Below the pieces are notes generated by a model. It saw only the letters and a program-made list of their open reading frames with translations, made no database searches and had not been told where the DNA came from. A program made the position numbers and the translations under genes. Shown in pieces: positions 44,721-55,063 of a DNA stretch of 64,000 nucleotides (its first letter is position 1; each line of letters starts with the position of its first letter). This DNA is from Smallanthus sonchifolius (Eukaryota > Streptophyta > Magnoliopsida > Asterales > Asteraceae): positions 53,041,486 to 53,105,485 of the forward strand of contig CM042040.1 of the NCBI GenBank assembly GCA_023525975.1, read 5' to 3'.

Positions 44721-45148
44721 ATGGTTATAGGGAATTAGGTTATTAGACACAATAACCTAGACTATAACCCTAGGACTCCCTTTTTATGTGTTATGTGCTA
44801 TGTGCTAAATGATAAATTGCTATGTGAATTATTTGTAGTTAGGTATTATTTGAATTTCTCCGAGTTTGGTACATGAGACTTATACACATACATACAAGAC
44901 TTTGATACATGATACATACTTTACATACACAATTGACAAACAAACTTATGCAAACAAATACACTACTCATCCTTAACCATACTCTTTCCTAATCCGTATT
45001 AATTGCAACAATTCCTACACATTTTATACACATAAACTCTCAATTCTATTAAAATCTTGGAAATTTCGTCAACGACTTAATTTATTGAAACCAGTAAAGG
45101 ACACGTGCAATCTGGAAGGGTGACACCTGTACATTGGGTTTTATGTCT

Positions 45149-45197
45149 AGGAAAGCATTTCGTATAAATCCAAATAAACGGACCCGTATGCTTTCCT
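45149..45197 (+). ncRNA. Leader RNA hairpin of TK2
   Basis: 10-bp arms AGGAAAGCAT and ATGCTTTCCT, then GGGAATTCC and CTATAGG, as in TK1. The flanking leader (GTGCAATCTGGAAGGGTG) is also shared with TK1. Confidence 0.6.
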
Positions 45198-45633
45198 GGG
45201 AATTCCTGAAGTGAGTGTTTACCTATAGGCTAAAGCATGTCTCTTTGAAAGTTTTGAGGAATTATTTAACGTCGATAAGTCAATGTATTCGCAAGGATAC
45301 GATCTGAACTTAAACTCAAAATTTGGGGACATTATAGCAAGATAGGAAGAACTAGACGAACATGCAAAGCAAATCATTATTACGGGTGCACACGTAATAA
45401 CGATTTGTAGTGCATGCAAGTCCCGGCAATTCCTATTACGCGAATAATGATCTATAACATCATGTTCTATCTGGAATAGATGGCTTAGCTTTCCCCCCAT
45501 CAACTTTGAATAAATACACATGCACTGGCATGCGTCATGATGAATCCCGTTTTTCTGCTTACATTATTTCCCGCTATAACTCATATATATCCATCTTATC
45601 TAAAATATCATTGTCTTTTCTTATGGTATTAGA

Positions 45634-48600
45634 ATGCCTCCTCGACGTGCAAACTCTAGCACTCCCAACCCGAATCTTGCTACTCTTCTTGCCCAGCTAG
45701 TAGGGCAAATGACCCAAGCAAATAACAACAGTGACGGGTCTCACAACATCCAAGGGAACGGTGGTACCAACCCGCCTCACTGCACGTTTAAGCACTTTAA
45801 CTCGTGCAATCCTACAAAATTCTTCGGGACTGAAGGTGCTACCGGCCTACTGCAATGGTTTGAAAGCATGGAAAGCACATTCCTAAACAGTGACTGTCCC
45901 GATAATCTTCGGGTTCGCTATGCCACAAGTGTACTTCAAAAGAGAGCCCTCACCTGGTGGAACGGTGAGAAACGCACTCGTGGTGCTGAGGTTGCTACAT
46001 CCTTATCATGGGATGATCTGAAGAAGGCCATGACTGATGAATTCTGTCCTCGGAATGAAATGAGGAAGCTCGAGGCTGAGTTTTGGGATCTTGCCCAAGA
46101 CAGCGGGGATAATCTGGCTTACACCACCCGGTTTCAAGAGCTAAGTCTGTTGGTGCCTCATATGATCACTCCCCTTGCTCGGGGAATTGAAAAATACATA
46201 GGCGGACTGCCTATGCAAATTCAAGATGCTGTGCTAGGAAGCAATCCTCCTACACTTGAAGCTGATATCCGCCTATCTGCTACACTATCCGACAACCATG
46301 TCAAAGCCGGAACTTTATCAACAAAGGGTTCCAAGAAGGTTGTTTCTACTTTTGCAGCCGTCAAGGATGTAAAACCTGAGTCTTCTAACCGCAACAAGAA
46401 ACGAAAGGGTCGAAACTTCGCAGCAGTAACTCCCGCTGTACCTGTTATTCAAGCGGCCCCTTTGGGTCAAAACCCGAAAACTTATCAGGGCCCGAATCCC
46501 CAATGCCAGACCTGCAAGTACCATCATCCTGCCAACCTACCATGCCGATTGTGTTCAAGCTGCGGACGATATGGACACGTGGTCACTACTTGCCGTACTC
46601 GTCCTCCCGTCCATCAAGCTGCTCCAGCCAACCGTCTCATCTATCCGGCACCTCTCAATGGTCGGGCATGTTACGAATGTGGAGACCCAAACCATTTTCG
46701 TGACCGATGCCCAAAACCTCATCATCAAGGTGGTCCTCAAGGACGAGCGTTTAATATAAACGCTAATGAGGCTCAAGCAAACAACGACGTGATAAACGGT
46801 ACGTTTCTCGTAAACAATCATTATGCATCCATTTTATTTGATACCAGTGCCGATAGGAGTTTTGTGTCTCTTGCCTTTGAATCTCGACTTACTAAACAAA
46901 GAATGAAACTTGACAATTCTTATTCTGTGGAGATAGCAAACGAAAAATCTATTACCATAAATTCTGTTATCCGCGACTGCAATCTTGAGCTTAATAGTCA
47001 TGAATTCTCCGTTGATCTCCTTCCAATGCAATTGGGAAGCTTCGATATTATAATTGGCATGGACTGGTTATCCAAGCACCATGCCGAGGTTATTTGCTAC
47101 GAAAAATGCATTCGTATACCTCTCCCTTCGGGTGACACGTTAGTTATTTTCGGTGAAAAACCGTGTCGTGGTCTTCAAATCATGTCTTGCACATTGGCAC
47201 AACAGTACTTGCGGAAAAAGTACGTTGCCTTCTTGGCCCACATAGTTGACACGAAAGACAAGGGTAAGAAATTGCAAGACATTCCAATCATCTGAGATTT
47301 TCCTGAGGTATTCCCCGAGGATTTACCTGGTCTTCCTCCTCCTATACAAGTGGAGTTTTGTATCGACCTTGTGCCCGGGGCAACTCCCGTGGCAAAAGCC
47401 CCCTATCGCCTTGCACCTTCCGAGATGCAAGAGCTTGCAAGTCAATTACAAGAACTCTCATCCAAAGGTTTCATCCGCCCGAGCCATTCACCTTGGGGTG
47501 CTCCCGTACTGTTCGTGAAGAAAAAGGATGGATTGTTTCGAATGTGCATCGATTATCGTGAACTCAACAAGCTTACAATTAAGAACCGTTATCCTTTACC
47601 CCGTATCGACGATCTTTTCGATCAGCTTCAAGGTTCAACATGCTTCTCCAAGATTGACCTTCGTTCCGGGTACCATCAACTTCATGTTCTCAAGGAAGAC
47701 ATTCCGAAGACTGCCTTTCGGACTAGATATGGTCATTACGAGTTCATGGTCATGCCCTTCGGTTTGACTAATGCACCTGCAGTCTTCATGGACCTTATGA
47801 ACCGTGTATGCAAACCTTATTTGGACAAGTTCGAGATTGTTTTCATTGACGACATCCTCATCTATTCTAAAACGAAAACGGAACATGAACAACATCTTCG
47901 TTTGATCTTAGAACTCTTAAGGAAAGAATAACTATACGCCAAGCTCTCCAAGTGTGAATTCTGGCTAAAAGAGGTTCAATTTTTGGGACACATAGTCAAC
48001 GATAAAGGAATTCATGTGAACCCGGCAAAGATCGAGGCGATAAAGAATTGGAGTACTCCCAAGACTCCTACCGAGATTCGTTCATTCCTTGGACTAGCGG
48101 GTTACTATCGTCGCTTCATCTCAAATTTCTCCAAGATTGCGGTTCCGCTCACTGCCTTGACTCACAAAGGTAAACCTTACGAGTGGGGACCCAAACAAAG
48201 AGAAGCTTTTCAAACTCTCACGCTCAAGCTCTGCAATGCTCCTATTCTAACTCTTCCTAGTGGTAATAACGACTTTGTCGTTTATTGTGATGCATCCAAC
48301 CAAGGTCTTGGTTGTGTTCTAATGCAACGTGGCCAAGTAATTGCATACGCATCACGTCAACTCAAAATCCACGAGAAGAACTACACGTGCTGTCGTTTTA
48401 GCCTTGAAAATTTGGAGACATTATCTGTATGGCACCAAATGCGTGGTTTTCACTGAACACAAAAGTCTCCAACATATTTTCAATCAGAAAGAGCTTAATA
48501 TGAGGAAACGACGATGGGTTGAACTTCTAAACGATTACGACTGCGAGATCCGCTATCATCCCGGCAAAGCAAACGTTGTAGCCGACGCCTTGAGTCGTAA

Positions 48601-50076
48601 AGAACGTATCATGCTTCATAGTATTTGTATTCATAACGATATCCAAGCCCGTATTCTCCAAGCACAACACACCTCGGCTACCGAGGGAAACATGTATCAA
48701 GAGATGGCATGTGGTGTAGAACTCTTGCTAGAAACCAAAGCCAACGGTCTATTGTATTACTTGGACCGTATCTGGGTTCCCGATCGCGATGATCTTCGTA
48801 TATTTTTTATGAACGAGTCTCACAAAACTCGATATTCGGTACATCCCGGAGCTGATAAGATGTACATGGGTCTCCGTCAGCAATATTGGTGGCCCGGCAA
48901 GAAAAAGGATATTGCCCTCTTTGTGGCAAAATGCCTAACTTGTTCTAAAGTGAAGGCCGAACACCAGAAGCCTTCCGGTCTCCTCGAACAACCTGAAATC
49001 CCCGTGTGGAAGTGGGAGAACCTTGCTATGGATTTCATCACCAAACTCCCACGCACTTTAGTGGGCACGATAGTGTCTGGGTTATTATCGACCGACTTAC
49101 AAAGTCTGCTCATTTCTTGCCTATTCGTGAGGACTATCGAGTCGAGAAATTGGCTTGGATCTACGTTGATGAGATCGTAAGTCGTCACGGAATCCCTTTG
49201 AACATCATCTCCGATCGTGATTCGCGTTTTACTTCCCGATTTTGGCAATCATTGCAATCAGCACTTGGTACTCGTTTGGATTTAAGTACGGCTTACCATC
49301 CTCAAACTGATGGACAAACTGAACGAACAATCCAAACTCTTGAGGATATGCTTAGAGCTTGTGCCATTGACTTTGGTGGCAATTGGGATTATCACCTACC
49401 ACTGATTGAATTTTCCTACAACAACAGCTACCACTCAAGCATTAACATGGCACCGTTTGAAGCTCTTTATGGACGGAAATGTCGTTCACCGATTTGTTGG
49501 AACAAAATTGGTGAAGCACAAATCATCGGTCCCGAGCTTATCCAAGAGACCACCGATAAAATCGTCCTTATTCGTGACAACATTCGAGTAGCAAGGAGTA
49601 GGCAAAAGAGCTATGCCGATAAAAGACGAAAACCCTTGGAATTTCAAGTTGGGGATATGGTTCTCCTAAAGGTATCACCTTGGAAGGGCGTAGTCCGATT
49701 TGGAAAGAAAGGAAAACTTGCACCTCGATATGTGGGTCCATTCAAGATACTCGAAAGGGTAGGAAAAGTGGCCTACAAACTCGATCTTCTTTCAGAACTC
49801 ATCAACGTTCATCCGAATTTTCATGTATCTAATTTGAAAAAGTGTCTAGCCGACGAGAATCTCCACATCCCTCTTGATGAAATGCGCATTGACGAGAAAA
49901 TGCACTTTGTTGAGAAACCCGTGGAAATCATGGACCGAGAAGTCAAGAAACTCAAGCGTAGCCGCAACCCCATTGTCAAGGTCCGTTGGGAGTCTAAACG
50001 TGGACCCGAGTTCGCTTGGGAACGTGAACACCAAATGAAGACCAAGTATCCGCATCTTTTTCATAGCCTCCACTAG
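45634..50076 (+). pseudogene. gag-pol: TK2 Gag-Pol with chromodomain (broken)
   Basis: The ATG at 45634 gives MPPRRANSSTPNPNLATLLA, then Gag (CTFKHFNSCNPTKFFG, LTWWNG) and knuckle CYECGDPNHFRDRC. The protease box is DTSA where DTGA is usual (about 46840). A TGA at 47293-47295 precedes FPEVFPEDLPGLPP. RT has IDDILIYSK (about 47845-47870) and a TAA at 47929-47931. In RNase H a deletion near 48388 removes the HDLEL motif with its catalytic Glu and shifts the frame. Integrase follows with another shift near 49060, then SDRDSRFTSRFW, TDGQTERTIQTLEDML and a Tekay chromodomain (VKVRWESKRGPEFAWEREHQ). It cannot make a functional polyprotein. Confidence 0.92.
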
Positions 50077-50114
50077 TTGAATTTTGAGGCGAAATTCCTT
50101 TAACATGGGGAGAC

Positions 50115-52472
50115 TGTGACATTTCGGATTTTTCATTCGCGCACTTATAATTATCGTGTAATCATTCTCAAATTAAATAAAATACGAGTGTTTTATTTAG
50201 TTTTATACAAATGGGTACTTTCATTTTACGGATTTAAATTAATTAAAATTTTATAAGTTTTAAAACTTATATACAATTTTTATATAAAAATCTAAATTTA
50301 AAAGTTCCATATTTAATAAAATAACCTATTTAAAATAAGATAACTAACTTTTATAAAAATTATTTATAACAATAATAATAATATAAGTTTATAAAATATA
50401 TTTAAAATTTTAAAAGAAATTAAATTAATTATTTTTATAAAAGATAAGGGGTTGTTTTGAAACTTTTCAAACTAAAAGGTTTTAAGCTAAAATTAGTTGA
50501 GGGACTATTTCTGTACAAATAAAACTACAAGGACTCATCCGTATATATCTCAGGGGCCGAATTAAATCAAAACCAAACTACAGGGACCAAATCTGCCAAA
50601 CTCCAATTCGCATTTCCGGTCGTCCCCTACATTGTCCGGCGGTCCGAGATAGTTTCCGGCGAACACCCCGACAGGGCTGTCCCCTGCACCTCGACAGCCG
50701 CTACAGGCATCCCTGGCTTCGTCTCTCCCACGCGAACAAGGCCCCCCGACCAATTGGTCTCCCCAACATAAGGATCGTCTGATCCTGTTGGTGGCCGAGA
50801 AACCCACGTTCGAATTCGCGCCCGACAGACCACCTCCACGCGTGTTGAATGTCTGGTTAGTTTCGTCTCGTCCAGACTAGTGTCGGAACGTGCCCAATTG
50901 CACGTTTTAACAAAGAAATCAAGCTCGGCTATAAATAGCCATGGTCGGCCCTGCACGAGCTCGCGACCCCTCTTCCACCCAATCTCACTCCAAATTGAAG
51001 GCACCATTACAATCGCCATCTCTGTGTGAAGCTGTGACCAAGGTTGTAGAGGCTAATCCCACCCAGAAGCTCGATTCTCATTCTGGACATTCTCGGATTT
51101 AAGACTCTGCCGTCCAGCCCCTTTGCGACCACGTAAGAATCCTCAACTTCGTTTCTTTACCTTCTGTTATCATAAGACAAGCTGAACCAATCGAAGTCAC
51201 GACTCCAAACCATCGATTACCGGACAAACTATTATTCTGAAAAATTTCTGTTTTATTTTTCTAAAGTCTGGGCCATCGAAACTACTTAGTTTCGATTGAG
51301 TAAATGGTCAATCAAAACTAGTAGTTTCGATAGATGGTAGTTTCGACAGCCTGTGTATCACTTATAAATGATCAATCGAAACTAGTAGTTTCGATAGATG
51401 GTAGTTTCGACAGCCTGTGTATCACTTATAAATGATCAATCGAAACTAGTAGTTTCGATAGATGGTAGTTTCGACAGCCTGTGTATCACTTGTAAATGGT
51501 CAATCGAAACTAGTAGTTTCGATTGAACACAGTTTCGATACCTGTCACAACTATAAAACAGTTTCGATCAAATCAGTAATTTCAAGTAAATCTGGACCAA
51601 CTTTTATGCAAATAACACCGAGAAATGCTATTATAAACCTATACACAATTAAATACTAATACGCACATGTAAACATACAATAATACCCATTTATTTACAT
51701 AGGGTATCAACGTGCTTAGGCTTTCACATACTTATCACCTACACGCGTGGAAAAATACCCGCTTGCAAGGTGAGTTACATAGCCCCTATTTTACATTTTT
51801 ATACGTTTTGGGGTGAAACATTATACATGCTACTCACATTGTTTGTACGTGTTATACATGAGACTACATGCTTATTCTTTGGATGTACATACATTTATAC
51901 ACAAGACAACCAACTGTAATATTGATAGATCTATTGTGCCTGACCAGCCCACCCGGTTAGGGTGTTTATTACTGCATACTCGGATATAACCGCGTGTTAT
52001 ATTCAAACATATCGGATATAGTGGGTAACTATATTCAAACATACCGGACTTAGTTGTTGTGCTCTGTTCAAGCGCGTCAAACTCGGTTTGAATTGTGATT
52101 AAATAAATGATACATCATACATACTATGTTTAACAAGATAAACAATGAGTTGCAAAAAGATTTACAACTACTATTTACCGAAATTACTAAACCTATGTAC
52201 TCACCAACTTTTTAGTTGACACTTGATTTAAATAATGTTTCAGGTTTGGATATGTGACTACTTGCCGAAGATTTCTCCACTTAAGGACTATGGACCTAGT
52301 TAAATAAATCAATGTTTTGAACTAGACTAGGTTATTTGGAATGTATCGTATTTGGATCTTGTTGTCTTTAAATTTAAATTAATGAATTATGCAACCTTTT
52401 AGCTATCATGTGCTTTTGAACAATCATTCCATCGTCCGCCTCGATGATTCCGCCATCGGTCGGGGTGTGACA
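50115..52472 (+). repeat. TK2 3' LTR (full length)
   Basis: 2358 bp. The TATA box CTATAAATAG is at 50929-50938. A 64-bp tandem repeat with palindromes spans about 51285-51540. The putative intron is at 51770-52243. A tRNA-like remnant may lie at 50788-50823. Confidence 0.9.
51285..51540 (+). repeat. 64-bp tandem repeat carrying CGAAACTAGTAGTTTCG palindromes
   Basis: CAGCCTGTGTATCACTTATAA starts at 51347 and 51411 and again, with changes, at 51475: a period of 64. Each unit contains the 17-mer CGAAACTAGTAGTTTCG and a half site GTAGTTTCGA. The same 17-mer, in the same element-sense orientation, is the repeated palindrome of copia element SV2. Confidence 0.85.
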
Positions 52473-52477
52473 ATTAG

Positions 52478-52977
52478 GTCTTTGGTACTCCAAGCAGCAG
52501 TTATTTGAATTCAAAGCTTACACTGATTCAGATTACGGCGGTTGTAATCTCGATAGAAAATCAACTTCTGGTGGATGTCAATTCTTAGGAGACAGACTGG
52601 TTTCCTCGCAGTGTAAGAAGCAGTCAACAGTTTCTATCTCAACATGTGAAGTAGAGTATATTGCTGCTGCAAGCTGCTACTCTCAGGTCTTATGGATTCA
52701 ACAGCAAATGAGAGACTACGTCTTGAACTACACTGGCACTCCTATGTTCATTGACAACACAACCACCATGTCCATCACAAACAACCCGGTGAAACATTCC
52801 AAAACTAAGCATATTGAAATTCGTCGCCATTTCATTCGTGACTGTGCTGAAAAGCATTTAATTGAACTTGTAAAAGTTCACGCGAATGATAATTTTTCTG
52901 ATCTTTTCACCAAAGCTTTTGATCGTAATCGTTTTGAACATCTTGTCAACATGATAGGAATGTTCAATCCAGAATGA
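52478..52977 (+). pseudogene. pol: SV1 RNase H and end of pol
   Basis: The piece resumes the frame cut by TK2 (GLWYSKQQLFEFKAYTDSDY). Copia RNase H motifs are all present: TDSDYGGC, RKSTSGGCQFLG, CEVEYIAAASC with the catalytic Glu, and KTKHIEIRRHFIRDCAEKHL. It ends with a TGA at 52975-52977. Between 52478 and the stop I see no break, so this domain is better kept than the rest of SV1 pol. RNase H removes the RNA template during reverse transcription. Confidence 0.85.
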
Positions 52978-54281
52978 AAAACCTTTTTCAAAACAAAATT
53001 GTTTCTTGGAAGTTACATTTATTTTATTTTAAATTTAGCTTGCATTTTGTTAATGTTTTAAGAAAAATCCAAACAAAATATAAAACTTTCAAAAAAATTT
53101 CAACGTCGTTTAAAATTAGAGGAAATGATTGCACATCAGTTAGTGATCTAAATTTCTTAGATTACACAATTTGGGAAATGATTTCACTTTGATATACTTC
53201 AAATATCACTTAATTGAAATTGTCAGTAGGCTAAAAGCATTCGTTAAATCATTAGTAGTGTGAAAACATAAATATCTTTTCTACAAATGTGATTTGAACC
53301 CACGTTATATGTGCGAGTGTGTATAAGATTATCAAAAGATCATTATCAGAAATAGAATGTAAGATTTTGGCTAGTATTATACTTTGAGACCAGTTTCGGG
53401 TTATGTCTTTAGCACAACTTTCAGTTCACTTCACTGCCCATTCTCACAACTATGCAATGGGAAGCTGAACTATGATATGCTTCGATAACAACCGTCAAGC
53501 ATATATTAGCCCTTGGATTACATCGGTTCCATTGAAGACATCCAGATAACAGTTGGATCCCACTACCCGAATCTTCGGATTCCATATCCATTAGCCTGAA
53601 TCAACAAAAATACTTACGAGCCAAGACAAATGAATCAATTGATTTTTGATAATCCTTATGGATTCTGCTTTATTTCTATGTGCTAAATGATATTACCTCA
53701 ACCTGGTGATATTGATAATCCTTGGGAAAATCTTAGATGTCTTGAGATAATGCATTTACATATTTGTGGGGTACACGTTGTAGAAACTTAAATGGTACCA
53801 TAAATCACATGAATTTGGTCCAAGAATGCTTATAGTTTCAGCTCATATAATATTGACAATTTGAATTACTATGATATGACTTTCAAAATTGATTTCAAAT
53901 AAGTATGTCATGATATGATCCCATATTCTTTGAAAGTTTACCGATATCACTATTTCTACATGTTATCCTGATATGATCATCTAACTATGGCTTGACCAAA
54001 AAGACTTTCACTGTACGTATTCAAATTACTCTGTACTCTGTTTATTAATTTAGAAAAACGACAAAAAGATTTTCCGTGTGTTTTAGTATAAACTTTACAA
54101 AAATGACAAAAAAAACTTCCTGTACAGTTCATTTCCAAAAACTTAGAAAAGCCAAAAAGATTTTTTAACTTCTAGAACATTTTTGTTACAACAACAATTG
54201 AACATATCTATCATGTTCGTCTTAGAATTCTTCATAAAAACAGAGATTTTTTTAGTTTGAAAAGGCAAAGGAATTAAGCCA
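52978..54281 (+). other. SV1 spacer between pol and the extra ORF
   Basis: No supported gene. It contains imperfect repeats of AAAACGACAAAAAGATTTT-like sequence (about 54049-54170) and the conserved block at 53765-53813. The open frames at 52974-53192 and 54352-54647 carry no recognisable protein. Confidence 0.6.
53765..53813 (+). other. Conserved noncoding block of SV1
   Basis: TGTGGGGTACACGTTGTA, CTTAAATGGTACC and AATCACATGAA are collinear with SV2 31113-31066. The middle holds the palindrome GGTACC. The function is unknown; candidates are an RNA export, packaging or processing element or a promoter element. Confidence 0.65.
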
Positions 54282-54366
54282 TGCGTACTTAACAAGTGCG
54301 AACGACTTAACCTCTTCATGCGTACTTAATTAAGTACGCACGACCTGTAGGGTGGGGTATATAAAA
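54282..54366 (+). promoter_or_regulatory. Candidate internal promoter for the SV1 extra ORF
   Basis: Two palindromes of the LTR type lie at 54282-54343. The second includes a perfect 22-bp palindrome at 54319-54340 (half-site TGCGTACTTAA). They are followed 17 bases later by TATATAAAA (54358-54366). The palindrome-then-TATA order is that of the SV1, SV3 and SV4 LTRs, but this copy is internal, 0.7 kb before the extra ORF. A pyrimidine-rich leader follows (54370-54500). Confidence 0.6.
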
Positions 54367-54504
54367 CGCCACTTGGCATTTACTCCACATTCAAATAGTC
54401 GCTCTTCACTGTTAAGCCCTGATCATTTTTGCTCGAAATTTCTTGTGTTACCAAACCGCTTTTTCATCACAAATTCAGTTACTACTTCACCCAAAGATCA
54501 TTTG

Positions 54505-55063
54505 GTGAGATTCTTGATCAATTCCAACCGTTAAATCTTTCAATATTGAGTGATTTTAGTGTTCTTGAGACTAGGGTTTATAATGCTCAAGATTATGTAA
54601 TTAAAATGTGTTTGCATGTTAAGTTGAGTATCAAAACAAGTTTATAATTTTCATCCACTGTCGTTTAACACAAATTTCATGATATAAACTTACAAAAATC
54701 GGATTTCTAATCTTGGGTTTGAGCCATAGTAGCGTCGGCCCCTGTTTAATCCGAATGGGTCATGTGTTGAACGATACCAACTATAGCTGAAGTCACATTA
54801 AGATGCTATGCCTTTTTCGACATCATTAGAACAAGCTAAACGAGTTATCGAACTTTAATTCTTGATTTTTGGACTTGCATAAATGAGCCTCTACGCGAAA
54901 CATGCGAACTTAGCAAGTACGCATGAAGGTTTTTGACCATGCGTACTTGCTAAATACGCATGCCATGAAGCAGCCTTGAAAATTTTGTCTAAGTTCGAAA
55001 TTTTTGATGTTATACTTAATCAGTCCTAATCTTGTTTTATTTTGTTTTTTTTTTTTTTTGCAG
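54505..55063 (+). other. Putative leader intron of the SV1 extra ORF
   Basis: The donor candidate TTTG|GTGAGA is at 54505. The acceptor, a long T tract ending in TTTTGCAG at 55063, is followed by GT and then ATG (55066). Palindromes GCGTACTT/AAGTACGC type lie within the intron (54900-54965). Acceptor copies recur at 55944 and 56825 through the triplication. Confidence 0.5.

Larger units (their letters stand above)
42956..52472 (+). mobile_element. TK2: decayed Tekay-type Ty3/gypsy chromovirus
   Basis: LTRs 42956-44704 and 50115-52472 with duplication ATTAG (42951-42955, 52473-52477). The 5' LTR is about 610 bp shorter because of an internal deletion that also removed the TATA box. The primer site is at 44708-44720 (one mismatch, GAGAC). 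Gag-pol (45634-50076) has stops and frameshifts. The gag start, chromodomain and polypurine tract place it close to TK1 and LARD1. Confidence 0.92.

Noticed and set aside
51285..51540. CRISPR-like array of palindromic repeats
   Set aside because: The 64-bp units are plain tandem copies without unique spacers, inside a plant LTR.
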